Below are positions 29,654 to 39,285 of a DNA stretch of 64,000 nucleotides, piece after piece. How positions within the stretch are numbered: the stretch's first letter is position 1; each line of letters begins with the position of its first letter. A program made the position numbers and the translations under genes. Location: contig JAJPHD010000010.1 in assembly GCA_021325455.1 (NCBI GenBank), positions 124,001 to 188,000 of the forward strand, given 5' to 3'. This DNA comes from Actinomycetota bacterium. Its GTDB lineage: Bacteria; Actinomycetota; Acidimicrobiia; Acidimicrobiales; JAJPHD01. The notes below the pieces were generated by a model. That model did not search any database, was not told the origin of the DNA, and saw nothing but the letters and a program-made list of their open reading frames with translations.

Positions 29654-30235
29654 CTACTGGACGATCCGGCCCTGGGAGTTGGTGACGAGGATCCCGTCGT
29701 CCCCCAGGTTGAGCTCGCTGCTGCCCGCGTCGTCTCCCAGGCTGGCCTCGATGAAGTAGACCCTGTCGCCAGCCGGGTAGGTCTTGGCCACTGCGGGCTG
29801 GCCGCTCCCGTTCACCGTCACCGTCAGCTTGAACCGGCCCCCTTCGGGAGTCACCCTCACCTGGAACCCGGCAAGCGCCTGCCTGGTGGCTGCGGAGCGC
29901 GGGCCGGGATAGACCCGGAACGCATACTGGGCGTAGGGCGTGGACGAGAGGGGAGGGCCGAGCTTCTGGGGGAGGTGGCCCCGCCGAGCGGCGTGCCTCG
30001 TGGCCGGGGCGGTGGACCCGTGGGCGTGGTGGGCGGCGCCCCTGGCAGGAGCGGACCTGGCGGCGTGGGTAGCGAGGGACGACCCCGCGACCGGGACCCC
30101 CGGGCGGCTGGCGCCCAGGACGGCCAGAGAGGCGGCCAGAGCCGCACCGAGGCCCAGCAGCACCAGGCCCCGGGGCCCGACGACCTCGGAGCCCACCCTG
30201 AGCGACCACCGACGGGCCAGGCGCGCACTCACCAC
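29654..30235 (-). CDS. Hypothetical exported or membrane-anchored protein
   Basis: A 193-residue protein with one N-terminal hydrophobic segment (about residues 22-44, GLVLLGLGAALAASLAVLGA) after an Arg-rich start. A His/Ala/Arg-rich spacer of about 50 residues follows. A compact C-terminal domain (residues about 95-193) shows FRVYPGPRSAATRQALAGFQV and RVYFIEASLGDDAGSSELNLGDDG. The pattern is of a single-pass anchored extracytoplasmic protein. No family recognised. It diverges from the OmpR-type regulator gene. Confidence 0.65.
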   Translation of the reverse strand: MVSARLARRWSLRVGSEVVGPRGLVLLGLGAALAASLAVLGASRPGVPVAGSSLATHAARSAPARGAAHHAHGSTAPATRHAARRGHLPQKLGPPLSSTPYAQYAFRVYPGPRSAATRQALAGFQVRVTPEGGRFKLTVTVNGSGQPAVAKTYPAGDRVYFIEASLGDDAGSSELNLGDDGILVTNSQGRIVQ

Positions 30236-30363
30236 GAGGGCCAGTGTGGCCTCCCGGCGCTGAGAGGAGGCTGAGAGCCAGCCCGAGGGCGAGGCGGCCG
30301 CGGGGGCCCTGTCAGCTGGCAGGATGGGCGAGGCAGCAGAGTCCAGGGAGACGAGGTCAGCCT

Positions 30364-31041
30364 GTGCGGGTCTTGGTGGTGGAGGACCATAGGCGGCTCG
30401 CCACTGCCCTGAAGCGGGGCCTGGAAGCCGAGGGCTACTCCGTCGATGTGGCCCTGGACGGGGAGGAGGGGCTTTGGCTGGCCCGGGACCGGGACTACGA
30501 CGCCATCGTGCTCGACATCCTGCTGCCCAAGGTGAATGGCTACCGGCTGTGCGCCGCCCTCCGGGACGAGGGAGACTGGACCCCCATCCTCATGCTGAGC
30601 GCCAAGGCTGGCGAGTGGGACGAAGCAGAGGCGCTGGACACCGGGGCCGATGACTTCCTCGCCAAGCCCTTCTCCTACGTGGTCCTGGTCGCCCGTCTCC
30701 GGGCCCTGCTGAGGCGGGGAGCAAGGGAGCGTCCGGCCGTCCTCACCGCTGGGGACCTCTGCCTCGACCCCGCCACCCACACCTGCCGGCGAGGGGACAC
30801 CGAGATCCGCCTCAGCCCCAGGGAGTTCTCCCTCCTCGAGTTCTTGATGCGCCGGGCCGGCCAGCTCAGCTCCAAGGCGGAGATCCTGGACCACGTCTGG
30901 GACTTCGACTTCGACGGTGACGACAACGTGGTGGAGGTCTACGTGCGCTACCTGAGGCGCAAGGTCGACCTGCCCTTCGGTCGGCAGGCGATCCAGACCG
31001 TGAGGGGCGTTGGCTACCGCTTGGCGGCCGACGGTGGCTGA
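30364..31041 (+). CDS. OmpR/PhoB-family response regulator
   Basis: A 225-residue two-domain regulator. The receiver domain has [15 protein letters not shown], phospho-acceptor Asp in [14 protein letters not shown] (about residue 51) and the lysine in [10 protein letters not shown]. The C-terminal winged helix includes [46 protein letters not shown] and [14 protein letters not shown] at 30364 lies behind GGGAGACGAGG. It overlaps the histidine kinase gene by eight bases, so the two form a cognate pair. Confidence 0.94.
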   Translation: MRVLVVEDHRRLATALKRGLEAEGYSVDVALDGEEGLWLARDRDYDAIVLDILLPKVNGYRLCAALRDEGDWTPILMLSAKAGEWDEAEALDTGADDFLAKPFSYVVLVARLRALLRRGARERPAVLTAGDLCLDPATHTCRRGDTEIRLSPREFSLLEFLMRRAGQLSSKAEILDHVWDFDFDGDDNVVEVYVRYLRRKVDLPFGRQAIQTVRGVGYRLAADGG

Positions 31042-32587
31042 GCACCGGGTCCAGGCCCTGCGGCTCCTGCTGGGCTCGGTGAGGGCCAGGGCCACCCTGG
31101 CCGCGGTGATGGTGGTGGGAGCGGCCCTGGCGGTCGGCTCCCTCGGGCTCCTGGCCCTGCTCGGCCGTTCCCTGGAGCAGGGGGTGGACGTCTCCGCCCG
31201 GACCCAGCTGGAGGACGTGGTGGCCCTGGTCCGCCTGGGAGGGCACCTCCCTGCCAGCCTGCCGGCTTCCCGTGCCGACACCTTCTCCCAGGTGGTGGGC
31301 CCCAAGGGGAAGGTGCTGTCGACCACCGCCAGCCTTCTCGGGGCCCGGCCCATGAGCCGCCTCCGGCCCTCCCCCGGGCCGACGGTGGAACGGACGGTGC
31401 CGGACCTCGGCATACCGGAGGCAGAGGGGTTCTCCGACCCCGAGGGCCCTTACCTCCTCCTGGCCCGGACCGTCCCTCCTCCCCGGACTGGCCCTCCGGT
31501 CACCGTCTACGTGGCCGCCTCCCTGCGCTCGGTGGTCGAAGCGACCACCACCGTGGGCCTGGCCCTGTCGGCCGGCCTCCCGGTGCTGGTGGCCCTGGTC
31601 GGGGGGTTGGTGTGGGTGCTGTCGGGCCGGGCCCTACGTCCCGTGGAGGCCATAAGAGCGGAGGTGGCCGACATCTCGGGCCACGACCTCCACCGCCGGG
31701 TCCCCCTCCCCGCCACCCGCGACGAGGTCGCCCGGCTGGCCGGGACCATGAACGAGATGCTCGACCGGCTCGAGGCGGCGGCGGCCAGCCAGCGTCGCTT
31801 CGTGGCGGACGCCTCCCACGAGCTCCGCAGCCCTCTGGCTGCCCTGCAGGCCAGCCTGGAGGTGTCCCTCGCCCATCCCGGCGAGACGGACTGGCCGTCC
31901 GTGGCCACTGAGGCGCTGGACGAGGCCTCCCGGTTGCAACGCCTGGTGGATGACCTCCTGGTCCTGGCCCGGGCCGACGAGCCCGGTGGCCAGGGCCGCC
32001 TGGAGGAGGTGGACCTGGACGACGTGGTGCTGGCCGAGGCGCGCCGGCTACGGCCGAGAAGCCGGGTCCCCCTGGACCTCCGCCGGGTCTCAGCGGGGCG
32101 GGTCCTCGGCAATGCCGACCAACTGGGCCGGGCCGTGCGGAACCTCCTGGTCAACGCAGAGCGTCACGCCTCCGCCCGGGTCACCCTCGAGCTGGAGCTG
32201 TCGGGGGACCAGGTGGTGCTGGTCGTGTCCGATGACGGTCCCGGCATCCCCGAGCCCGACCGGGAGCGGGTGTTCGAGCGCTTCGCCCGCCTGGACGAGT
32301 CCCGGAGCGAGGACGGTGGGGGGACCGGCCTCGGCCTGGCGATCGTGCGCGAGATCGTCAGCAGGCACGGGGGCACGGTCAACGTGGCCGACGCCAGCGG
32401 CGGGGCCCGCTTCGTGGTCAGGATCCCAGCCGCCGAGGGCCTCGGCGAGCCGCCAGCAGGGATCAGCTCCCCCTCCGGCCCTCCTCGCCACCCCCCGGCA
32501 GGACCAGCAGCACCAGCCCAAGGGCCACTGCCACCCCCAGGCCCACGCCCACCTGGATTATGCCCTGGCGGAAGGCCCCCGGGCTGA
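31034..32587 (+). CDS. Sensor histidine kinase (HAMP-HisKA-HATPase)
   Basis: A 517-residue membrane kinase. Helix 1 is about residues 22-45; a sensor loop of about 120 residues is followed by helix 2 ([19 protein letters not shown]). Then come HAMP, the H-box [21 protein letters not shown]-box [14 protein letters not shown]1 [20 protein letters not shown] and G2 [12 protein letters not shown]. The last 50 residues are Pro/Gly-rich and overlap the convergent PsiE-like gene by 125 bases, which suggests loss of an original stop codon. GTG start inside the regulator gene. Confidence 0.92.
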   Translation: MAEHRVQALRLLLGSVRARATLAAVMVVGAALAVGSLGLLALLGRSLEQGVDVSARTQLEDVVALVRLGGHLPASLPASRADTFSQVVGPKGKVLSTTASLLGARPMSRLRPSPGPTVERTVPDLGIPEAEGFSDPEGPYLLLARTVPPPRTGPPVTVYVAASLRSVVEATTTVGLALSAGLPVLVALVGGLVWVLSGRALRPVEAIRAEVADISGHDLHRRVPLPATRDEVARLAGTMNEMLDRLEAAAASQRRFVADASHELRSPLAALQASLEVSLAHPGETDWPSVATEALDEASRLQRLVDDLLVLARADEPGGQGRLEEVDLDDVVLAEARRLRPRSRVPLDLRRVSAGRVLGNADQLGRAVRNLLVNAERHASARVTLELELSGDQVVLVVSDDGPGIPEPDRERVFERFARLDESRSEDGGGTGLGLAIVREIVSRHGGTVNVADASGGARFVVRIPAAEGLGEPPAGISSPSGPPRHPPAGPAAPAQGPLPPPGPRPPGLCPGGRPPG

Positions 32588-33017
32588 TGGGGGAGGTGAG
32601 GGTCAGGTGGGCCGAGGCCGACAGGATCTCCCTGATGCCGGCGAGTATGCCCACCACGAGGAACGGGCGGACGGGGAAGGCATCCCCTTCCAGGTGGCTC
32701 ATGACGGTGCGCAGGATGTCCAGCACGATTATGACCACCAGGACGCCGTCGAGGGTCGTCACGACGGTCTCGGGGTAGGCCCGGGGCTCGGCGAACAGGG
32801 CCAGGAAGCTGCGCACCAGGACCACCCCGGCCACCATCACCAGGCCGGCCATGACCCCGTAGCGGACCACCTCCTCGGCCAGGTAGGCGGCCCGGGTGGC
32901 CAGGGGTCGCTCAGCCCTGTGGCGGCGGGCTGTGGCCAGCCCATCGGAGGGGCGCCCCCGTCCAGGGGGGGCAGCCTCGGCTGCCGGGAGACTCGGTCCC
33001 GGGCGGGGGTCGTTCAT
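32463..33017 (-). CDS. PsiE-like membrane protein
   Basis: A 184-residue protein with four hydrophobic helices: [55 protein letters not shown] and [18 protein letters not shown]. The helix-two pattern [13 protein letters not shown] and the following [17 protein letters not shown] resemble PsiE (phosphate-starvation-inducible) and related YbjQ-free membrane proteins. Function is not established. ATG start, upstream of it 55 bases to the acetate kinase stop; the 3' end overlaps the histidine kinase gene. Confidence 0.75.
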   Translation of the reverse strand: MNDPRPGPSLPAAEAAPPGRGRPSDGLATARRHRAERPLATRAAYLAEEVVRYGVMAGLVMVAGVVLVRSFLALFAEPRAYPETVVTTLDGVLVVIIVLDILRTVMSHLEGDAFPVRPFLVVGILAGIREILSASAHLTLTSPISPGAFRQGIIQVGVGLGVAVALGLVLLVLPGGGEEGRRGS

Positions 33018-33072
33018 GCCCCTAGGAGTCTGCCCTCTCCCGGAGGCCTCTGCTCTCGACCGGCCGAGGTGG

Positions 33073-34185
33073 TCACCATCCGAGGAGCCGGCGCGCCAGC
33101 CGGGCCATCTCGAGGTCCTCTCGGGCCTCGACCACCACCACCGCCACCGGTGAGGCGTCGCTGGACACGAGGCGGTCGGGGGGGCCAGCGCCGTTCCGCT
33201 CCCCGTCGAGGTGGATGCCGAGGAAACCCAGGCCGCCGCAGGCCTCCTGGCGCAACAGGGGCGATGCCTGGCCCGCACCCCCCGTGAAGGCCAGCACGTC
33301 CAGGCCGCCGGCCGCCGCCGCCATGGCCCCGACCCCAGCCCGCAACCGGTGGAGGTAGGTGGCCCAGGCCAGTTGGCATCCCGCGTCCCCTCGGCCCGCC
33401 CCCGCCACCACCTGGCGCAGGTCCCCCGTGCCGGCCAGGGCCAGCAGCCCTGACCGCCGCTCCAGGGCCCAGTCGAGCTCATCGGCCTCGACCCCGCCGT
33501 GACGCAGTAGATAGGTGAGGGCTCCCGGGTCCACCGAGCCCGAACGCGTGGACATCACCAGTCCCTCCAGGGGGGTGAAACCCATGGTGGTGTCCACAGG
33601 GCGGCCGCCGGCCACGGCGGCCAGGGAGGCCCCCGACCCCAGGTGGGCCGACACCAGGCGCAGGGCGGCCAAGGGCCGGCCGACCACCTCGGCCGCCCTC
33701 CGGGCCGTCCAGGCGTGGGACAGTCCGTGGAAGCCGTAGCGGCGGATGCCCAGCCTCCCCCGCCAGTCCTCGGGCAGGGCGTAGGTGGCCGCCTCCGCTG
33801 GAAGGTGGGCAAAGAAGGCAGTGTCGAAGCAAGCCACGGCGGGCAGGCCCGGTAGGGCATCTCGCACCTCATCCACCAGGCGAAGAGCGGGGCCGTTGTG
33901 GAGCGGGGCCAGGTCCGCCAGCGCCCCGAGGTCGGCCTCCACCTCTGGGCCTATCACCACCGGCCCGAGAAACCTCCTTCCTCCGTGCACGACCCGGTGC
34001 GCCACGGCGCCCAGCGGAGGGGCGCCGGCCAGGAACGACGCCAGGTGGTCCTCCCCGCCCAGGCCCGGGGCCGGGAGCTCGGTCCGGGACAGCACGGAGG
34101 ATCCCTCCCCCACCACCGACAGCTTGACGCTGGAGGATCCGGCGTTGACGGTGAGCACGGGGCCGGCGGGGAGCGGGGCGCTCAT
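33073..34185 (-). CDS. ackA: Acetate kinase
   Basis: Converts acetyl phosphate and ADP to acetate and ATP. The 370-residue protein carries [12 protein letters not shown] at the N-terminus, [41 protein letters not shown] and [18 protein letters not shown]. It is slightly shorter than the usual 400. The ATG overlaps the phosphoketolase stop (ATGA), so the pair forms the phosphoketolase-acetate kinase shunt for substrate-level ATP formation. It closes the operon that begins with the box-controlled DoxX gene. Confidence 0.95.
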   Translation of the reverse strand: MSAPLPAGPVLTVNAGSSSVKLSVVGEGSSVLSRTELPAPGLGGEDHLASFLAGAPPLGAVAHRVVHGGRRFLGPVVIGPEVEADLGALADLAPLHNGPALRLVDEVRDALPGLPAVACFDTAFFAHLPAEAATYALPEDWRGRLGIRRYGFHGLSHAWTARRAAEVVGRPLAALRLVSAHLGSGASLAAVAGGRPVDTTMGFTPLEGLVMSTRSGSVDPGALTYLLRHGGVEADELDWALERRSGLLALAGTGDLRQVVAGAGRGDAGCQLAWATYLHRLRAGVGAMAAAAGGLDVLAFTGGAGQASPLLRQEACGGLGFLGIHLDGERNGAGPPDRLVSSDASPVAVVVVEAREDLEMARLARRLLGW

Positions 34186-36533
34186 CCCGGCCAGGACCAG
34201 TTCGCGACGTCGGGATGGTCGTCGCCGTGGGCCCTGGTCCAGGCCCGGGCGGCCAGGCGGGCGTCCGCCATGGCTTGGCGGAGGTGGGCGGCACCCGGAG
34301 CCAGCCCCGGCACCCGGTCGATGACGTCCATGACGAGGTGGTAGCGGTCCAGGTCGTTGAGCATGACCATGTCGAAGGGGGTGGTGGTGGTGCCCTCCTC
34401 CTTGTAGCCACGGACGTGGAGGTCGTCGTGGTGGGCACGCCGGTAGGTGAGGCGGTGGATAAGCCAGGGGTAGCCGTGGTAGGCGAAGATCGCCGGGACC
34501 CCGGGAGGAAAGAGGGCGTCGTACTGGGGGTCGGGGAGGCCGTGGGGGTGCTCGGCCTCGGGCTGGAGGCGCATCAGGTCGACCACGTTCACCACGCGGA
34601 CCCGCAGGTCAGGCAGGTGCTGGCGAAGCAAGGAGGTGGCAGCCATGACCTCCAGGGTGGGCACGTCGCCGGCGCAGCCCAGGACCACGTCGGGCAGGCG
34701 GCCCTCGTCGCTGGAGGCGAAGCCCCAAATGCCGATGCCCCGGGCGCAGTGCAGGGCCGCCTCTTCAGCGGTGAGCCACACCGGCTCCTCGTTCTTGCCC
34801 GCCACCACCACGTTCACGTAGTGGCTGCTCCTCAGGCAGTGGCCCATGACCGAGAGCAGGCAGTTGGCGTCGGGGGGCAGGTAGACCCGCACCACCTCGG
34901 CCTTCTTGTTGACCACGTGGTCGATGAAACCGGGGTCCTGGTGGGAGAACCCATTGTGGTCCTGGCGCCAGACGTGGGAGGAAAGAAGGTAGTTGAGAGA
35001 CGCGAGCGGGCGGCGCCAAGGCAGGCCCCGGGTCACCTTCAGCCATTTGGCGTGCTGGTTGAACATGGAGTCCACGATGTGGATGAAGGCCTCGTAGCAG
35101 TTGAAGAGCCCATGGCGCCCGGTGAGCAGGTAGCCCTCCAGCCATCCCTGGCAGCAGTGCTCGGACAGGACCTCCATGACCCGACCGTCGGGAGCCAAAT
35201 GGTCGTCGGTGGGAAGCGTTTGGGCGTCCCACGCCCGTCCCGTGACCTCGAAGAGGGCCTGCAGACGGTTGGAGGCCGTCTCGTCCGGGCCGAAGACTCG
35301 GAACGTCCCGGGGTTCCTGGCCACTACCTGGGCCAGCCATTCGCCGGTCACGCGGGTGGCCTCGGCGCTGGTGCCCCCGGGGCGGTCGATGGCGACGGCG
35401 AAGGGCGCCGTGTCGGGCAGGTCGAGCTCCTTGCGCAGGAGGCCTCCGTTGGCGTAGGGGATGGCACCCATGCGCTTGGGACCCGTGGGAGCCACGGTGT
35501 CCAGGTCCGCGCGCGGCCTGCCCTCTTCGTCAAAGAGCTCCTCGGGCCGGTAGCTGCGCATCCACTCCTCCAGCTGGCGGAGGTGCTCGGGGTTGGTCCG
35601 CACCTCGGGCAGGGGCACCTGGTGGGAGCGCCAGGTGCCCTCGACGGGCAGCCCGTCCACCACGGCCGGGCCCGTCCAGCCCTTGGGCGTGCGCAGCACG
35701 ATCATGGGCCACCGAGGCCGCTGGGTGGTGGTCCCGGCCCTGGCCGCATGCTGGATGCTCTCGATGGAGTCCAACGCCTGGTCCAGGGCGGAGGCAAAGG
35801 CCTGGTGGACGGCCTCGGGCTGGTTCCCCTCCACGAACAGCGGATCGTGGCCATAGCCCCGGAGGAGGTCGGCCAGCTCCTCCTCGGGTATGCGGGCCAG
35901 CACCGTGGGGTTGGCGATCTTGTACCCGTTCAGGTGGAGCACGGGGAGCACCGCTCCATCCGTCGCCGGGTTGAGGAACTTGTTGGAGTGCCACGAGGTG
36001 GCAAGGGCACCCGTCTCCGCCTCTCCATCGCCGATGACGCAGCACACGACGAGGTCCGGGTGGTCAAAGGCCGCACCGTAGGCGTGCAGGAGCGAATAGC
36101 CCAGCTCGCCTCCCTCGTTGATGGACCCCGGGGTCTCCGGGGAGGCGTGGGAAGGGATGCCTCCGGGGAACGAGAACTGGCGGAACAGCCTTTGCATGCC
36201 CGCCTCGTCCCTGCTCACATGGGGGTAGGTCTCGGTGTAGGAGCCCTCCAGCCAGGTCTGGGCCACCATGGCCGGGCCACCGTGGCCCGGGCCGCAGACG
36301 AACAGCACCTGCAGGTCCCGGTTCCTTATGGCCCGGTTGAGGTGGGTCCAGACCAGGTTGAGGCCGGGCGCCGTACCGAAGTGCCCCAGCAATCGGGGCT
36401 TGATGTGCTCGGGGCGCAGGGGCTCCCTCAGCAGCGGGTTGGCCAGGAGGTAGATCTGGCCCACGGACAGGTAGTTGGCAGCCCGCCACCAGGCGTCGAG
36501 TCTTGCCAGCTCCTCGGGGGGCAGAGGGCTCAT
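34182..36533 (-). CDS. xfp: Xylulose-5-phosphate/fructose-6-phosphate phosphoketolase
   Basis: Thiamine-diphosphate enzyme cleaving xylulose-5-P (and often fructose-6-P) to acetyl phosphate plus an aldose phosphate. The 783-residue protein has [72 protein letters not shown] and [17 protein letters not shown], all phosphoketolase signatures. ATG at 36533 is preferred because AAGGTGGAGG precedes it; a GTG at 36599 adds 22 residues. Acetyl phosphate passes to AckA encoded next. Confidence 0.96.
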   Translation of the reverse strand: MSPLPPEELARLDAWWRAANYLSVGQIYLLANPLLREPLRPEHIKPRLLGHFGTAPGLNLVWTHLNRAIRNRDLQVLFVCGPGHGGPAMVAQTWLEGSYTETYPHVSRDEAGMQRLFRQFSFPGGIPSHASPETPGSINEGGELGYSLLHAYGAAFDHPDLVVCCVIGDGEAETGALATSWHSNKFLNPATDGAVLPVLHLNGYKIANPTVLARIPEEELADLLRGYGHDPLFVEGNQPEAVHQAFASALDQALDSIESIQHAARAGTTTQRPRWPMIVLRTPKGWTGPAVVDGLPVEGTWRSHQVPLPEVRTNPEHLRQLEEWMRSYRPEELFDEEGRPRADLDTVAPTGPKRMGAIPYANGGLLRKELDLPDTAPFAVAIDRPGGTSAEATRVTGEWLAQVVARNPGTFRVFGPDETASNRLQALFEVTGRAWDAQTLPTDDHLAPDGRVMEVLSEHCCQGWLEGYLLTGRHGLFNCYEAFIHIVDSMFNQHAKWLKVTRGLPWRRPLASLNYLLSSHVWRQDHNGFSHQDPGFIDHVVNKKAEVVRVYLPPDANCLLSVMGHCLRSSHYVNVVVAGKNEEPVWLTAEEAALHCARGIGIWGFASSDEGRLPDVVLGCAGDVPTLEVMAATSLLRQHLPDLRVRVVNVVDLMRLQPEAEHPHGLPDPQYDALFPPGVPAIFAYHGYPWLIHRLTYRRAHHDDLHVRGYKEEGTTTTPFDMVMLNDLDRYHLVMDVIDRVPGLAPGAAHLRQAMADARLAARAWTRAHGDDHPDVANWSWPG

Positions 36534-36631
36534 GGCCTCCACCTTGACCCAGACTGCCAGGCCATCTCCACTCCTCCCGGGAGCAAGAAGGTGGTCCACC
36601 GCCTGCTGAGGAGCGAGGCCTGCCCCACTGC

Positions 36632-37141
36632 CTAGGCCCCCTCCCGGTCTCCCGGGCCGGGGACGGGCCCGGCCGCTCCCCCGCCCCGGGGCCGGAAGCG
36701 CCGGCCCGAGACCAACTGGATAGGGATGGCGATGAAGCGCCCGCCCCGGTGGGGAACGAGGGGGTCAGGACCCTGGGCCCGCAGACGGGCCACTCGGTCG
36801 GGATGGGTGACCTCGTAGGCGATGCCCTGGATCAGGACGCTCCAGACGCACCCGTCCTCCCCCAGCCCCTCGGCCTGGACGGCCACCACCGAGTGCAGGG
36901 CGGCAGCCAACAGCTTCGAACCGGGCTGAGTGCGCACGATGACCTCCTCGTCCCGCACCGCCAGGTTGACGGGGAGGATGACGGGCAGGGCCCCCTCCGA
37001 GAGTCCGAGGTGCCCGAAGTCAGCCCCAGCCAGGTAGCCCAGGCACTCCTCCCGGGACAGGCTCTCCGAGCCCGAGGGGTCCACATAGCGCCCACCACCC
37101 CGCGACCCGAGGTCGGCCCGGACGGGCTCCAGGCGGTTCAT
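36632..37141 (-). CDS. PNPOx-like (pyridoxamine 5'-phosphate oxidase family) flavin-binding protein 1
   Basis: A 169-residue split-barrel protein. [30 protein letters not shown] and [12 protein letters not shown] match the FMN-binding face of PNPOx-like proteins of the Rv0080/Rv2074 type. VSGRRFRPR is the recurring C-terminal motif. ATG overlaps the stop of the second PNPOx gene. Within the box-controlled operon doxX-pnpox-pnpox-xfp-ackA, a redox or F420/FMN-linked role in hypoxia is inferred. Substrate unknown. Confidence 0.82.
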   Translation of the reverse strand: MNRLEPVRADLGSRGGGRYVDPSGSESLSREECLGYLAGADFGHLGLSEGALPVILPVNLAVRDEEVIVRTQPGSKLLAAALHSVVAVQAEGLGEDGCVWSVLIQGIAYEVTHPDRVARLRAQGPDPLVPHRGGRFIAIPIQLVSGRRFRPRGGGAAGPVPGPGDREGA

Positions 37142-37656
37142 GAGCCGGAGCCGGCACCGGCCGGGGCGGGGGGACGGGGCAAGAGGCGCCTGCCCGTCAC
37201 CACCTCCGGGGTGATGGCGAGCAGCCGGGCCCGGGGCCCGGGGGCCCAGGAGTCCACGGACAGACGCTGCAAGCGTCGGGAGCGTGGATCGAGGGTCCTG
37301 GTCACGTCGAAGGCCAAGCCCTTCACCACCACGCTCCAGCCGCTCCTGTCCGCCTCCTCGGTCTCGTCCACCTCGAAGGCGACCCACCACTGGCTGCCCT
37401 CGCTCAGCTTGGTCCCCGGATCGGTTCGCACCAGCACCGAGCCGTCGTCGGCCACCGAGTAGTTCACCGGGAAGATGTCGGGGCGGCCCCCGGCCACCAC
37501 GGCCAGGCGCCCCACCCGCCTGGTCCCGAGCAGCCGCAGGGACTGCCGCCTGCTCAGCTCGACCAGTGACGGTGCCGCAGGCAGATCGGACGCCTCAGCC
37601 CGGCCTGGCCGGAGCCAGGCCGGGGAAGGGTCCCGCCCGGGCCGCTCAGGCCGCAC
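37138..37656 (-). CDS. PNPOx-like flavin-binding protein 2
   Basis: A 172-residue split-barrel protein with RRVGRLAVVAGGRPDIFPVNYSV, VRTDPGTKLSEG, WWVAFEVDE and ITPEVVTGRRLLP, the standard set of this paralogue group. The GTG at 37656 is the start that overlaps the DoxX stop least; frames further upstream lie inside DoxX. An N-terminal 45-residue Pro/Arg-rich region precedes the barrel. It closely resembles the C-terminal half of the CBS-PNPOx fusion at 38367. Confidence 0.82.
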   Translation of the reverse strand: MRPERPGRDPSPAWLRPGRAEASDLPAAPSLVELSRRQSLRLLGTRRVGRLAVVAGGRPDIFPVNYSVADDGSVLVRTDPGTKLSEGSQWWVAFEVDETEEADRSGWSVVVKGLAFDVTRTLDPRSRRLQRLSVDSWAPGPRARLLAITPEVVTGRRLLPRPPAPAGAGSGS

Positions 37657-38257
37657 GACCGAGGCTTCCGTCCACAGCCCGCCGGTGGGGCAGGATCCGG
37701 GCCAAGCTCCCCTGCTGCCATGGGGTCCCCAGGCGGGGGAGCAGGAGCCCGTCCAGCCCCAGGTAGCCGGCATTCCGCCAGGCCAGGACGAGGAGGACTC
37801 CCACGATGATGAGCACGGGGTTGGTGGCCACCGTGCCCGACATCACGTAGGTGAAGTTGAGCAGCAGACCGCCGAAGGCGGCTATGCCAGTGAAGAGGCC
37901 GGCTATGAGAGCCACCCCCACGGTCACCTCGCTCACCGCCACCAACTTGGCTATCCAGGCGTGGTTGGGGAGCACGAACCCCTGGAGGAACTGGACCCAC
38001 CACCCGTAGGCCACCTGGGGGTGGGCGCCATGGGATTGGGCGATGGCCCCGGCGGCGAAGCCCTTGACCGCCGCCCCTCCGTTCCAGAACCCGGCTGCCT
38101 CCCCCCCCCAGATCTTGGAGGTTCCGGCCTTGACCCACTCGTAGCCGAGCCAGACCCGGGCCACCAGCCAGATCCCCGACGCCCACCGCGATCCGTACAG
38201 CCACCTGGCCACCGGCCATTCCTTCAGCTTGATCGGCTCGATCGCTCTTGCCGCCAT
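37646..38257 (-). CDS. DoxX family membrane protein
   Basis: A 203-residue DoxX-type protein with four membrane segments: ASGIWLVARVWLGYEWVKAG, VSEVTVGVALIAGLFTGIAA, FGGLLLNFTYVMSGTVA and PVLIIVGVLLVLAWRNAGY. ATG at 38257 is preceded by AAAAGGAGGT, an excellent ribosome site. It is the first gene of a five-gene operon ending in acetate kinase, and two box elements plus a TAGCTT hexamer lie upstream. DoxX proteins are associated with thiol/quinone redox functions. Confidence 0.85.
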   Translation of the reverse strand: MAARAIEPIKLKEWPVARWLYGSRWASGIWLVARVWLGYEWVKAGTSKIWGGEAAGFWNGGAAVKGFAAGAIAQSHGAHPQVAYGWWVQFLQGFVLPNHAWIAKLVAVSEVTVGVALIAGLFTGIAAFGGLLLNFTYVMSGTVATNPVLIIVGVLLVLAWRNAGYLGLDGLLLPRLGTPWQQGSLARILPHRRAVDGSLGRAA

Positions 38258-38325
38258 GGCCAACCTCCTTTTGTCTACCGACGCTTCTCACCTTGCAAGC
38301 TACGGAACCCGCCCACCCCCTCCCA

Positions 38326-38339
38326 GGGCCCATGGTCCT
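38326..38339. promoter_or_regulatory. DosR-like box 1a (doxX-xfp-ackA operon)
   Basis: On the minus strand the site reads GGACCATGGGCCC, matching the window's GGGACC-N3-GGCCC pattern. After 23 bases a TAGCTT hexamer (38297-38302, minus strand) could serve as -10, placing the transcript start about 33 bases before the doxX ATG. A second, perfectly palindromic box lies just upstream. Confidence 0.6.
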
Positions 38340-38347
38340 TCCATGCA

Positions 38348-38361
38348 GGGACCTAGGTCCC
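38348..38361. promoter_or_regulatory. DosR-like box 1b, perfect palindrome GGGACCTAGGTCCC
   Basis: GGGACCTAGGTCCC is a perfect 14-base palindrome and differs from the mycobacterial DosR core (GGGACT-NN-AGTCCC) at one base pair per arm. It lies nine bases upstream of box 1a, 91 bases from the doxX start. Paired sites of this kind fit cooperative binding by two regulator dimers. Confidence 0.65.
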
Positions 38362-38366
38362 GGGGA

Positions 38367-39221
38367 TCAACGGGGCAGCGGCGCTATGCGCCGGCCCGAG
38401 ACGGCCTCGGGGGTGATGCGCAACCACCGGTCCCGCGGCCCCGGGGCCCAGGGGACCAGCGGGAGCTGGCGGAGGCGCTCCGCCTCTGGTCCCAGGGAGT
38501 CGGTGATCTCCTCGGCGGGCCCCCTCACCACCACGCTCCATGCCCTCCGCTCCAGCCGCTCGACGGCATCGACCTCGAATGCCACCCACCAAAGCCGGGC
38601 ACTGGAGAGCTTGGCGCCCTCGGCGGTGCGGACCACGATGCTGGCATCGGGGGCCAGCGCGTAGTTGACCGGGAAGATGTCCGGTCGGGCGCTCTCGAAG
38701 CTGGTGCCCGCCACCACGGCCAGGCGACCCAGGTGCTCGGTGCCCAGGAGAGCCAGGCTCTCCTGGCGCCCCAGCTCCTCGAGCTGTGGCCCATGGGCAT
38801 CCTCACCCTCCTGCCGGTGATACGGCGAGGGGAGGCTGTGGAGCAACATCCTGGCCGCCTCCCGGGCGGAGAGCACGCCAACCTCCCTGCCTTCCCTGTC
38901 GGTCACCAGGAGATGGCGGATCCCGTGGTCCAGCATGGTCATCACGGCCTCCCCCAGGCTGGTCTCGGCTGAGGCCGCCACGGGGGCTTGGCTGGCGAAG
39001 GACCGGGCCGGTGTCTCTGGCGGCGCGCCTGCGGCCATGGCGATCACGAGGTCGCGCTCGGTGAGGACCCCGCCCCGGTCACCCACCAGGACCAGCGAAG
39101 CCTCGTCGCCGCGCATCAGGGCAGCAGCCTCGGCCAGGGACGCCTGGGCTGGAAGCCGCCGCGGAGCCCGCAGGTGCAGGACGCCAACAGGGCTACCGGG
39201 GTCCACGAGGCTGGAGACCAT
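38367..39221 (-). CDS. CBS-domain pair fused to a PNPOx-like flavin-binding domain
   Basis: A 284-residue fusion. Residues about 10-125 are two CBS motifs (ALMRGDEASLVLVGDRGGVLTERDLV and MTMLDHGIRHLLVTDREGREVGVLSAREA), which usually bind adenine nucleotides. Residues about 150-284 are a PNPOx barrel with LGRLAVVAGTSFESARPDIFPVNYAL, VRTAEGAKLSSA, WWVAFEVDA and ITPEAVSGRRIAP. Nucleotide sensing could thus gate a flavin domain. ATG follows a CATGGT hexamer by exactly six bases, with a box 23 bases further upstream, predicting a leaderless mRNA. Confidence 0.86.
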   Translation of the reverse strand: MVSSLVDPGSPVGVLHLRAPRRLPAQASLAEAAALMRGDEASLVLVGDRGGVLTERDLVIAMAAGAPPETPARSFASQAPVAASAETSLGEAVMTMLDHGIRHLLVTDREGREVGVLSAREAARMLLHSLPSPYHRQEGEDAHGPQLEELGRQESLALLGTEHLGRLAVVAGTSFESARPDIFPVNYALAPDASIVVRTAEGAKLSSARLWWVAFEVDAVERLERRAWSVVVRGPAEEITDSLGPEAERLRQLPLVPWAPGPRDRWLRITPEAVSGRRIAPLPR

Positions 39222-39256
39222 GGCCTCACCATGGTGGGCCGGCGCGCCGGTGCCTA

Positions 39257-39270
39257 GGGCCGGAAGTCCC
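39257..39270. promoter_or_regulatory. DosR-like box 2 (CBS-PNPOx fusion gene)
   Basis: Minus-strand sequence GGGACTTCCGGCCC, a near match to the mycobacterial DosR half-site followed by the GGCCC arm typical of this window. Twenty-three bases separate it from CATGGT (39228-39233), and six more from the ATG at 39221. The arrangement repeats at four other genes. Confidence 0.65.
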
Positions 39271-39285
39271 GACCCAGCAGCCGGC

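Noticed and set aside
29641-29655. GGGACGTCCTCCC before the DoxX gene at 29639 as a DosR-like box
   Set aside because: Second arm does not match, no NANNNT at the right distance, and the sequence overlaps the preceding gene's end.
32463-33482. Extending the PsiE-like gene to 33482
   Set aside because: The added N-terminus is Arg/Trp/Pro-rich and antisense-like inside ackA; ATG 33017 gives a normal protein.
34215-36635. 806-codon plus-strand frame opposite the phosphoketolase gene
   Set aside because: Shadow of xfp, rich in Gly/Val/His with no recognisable domain.
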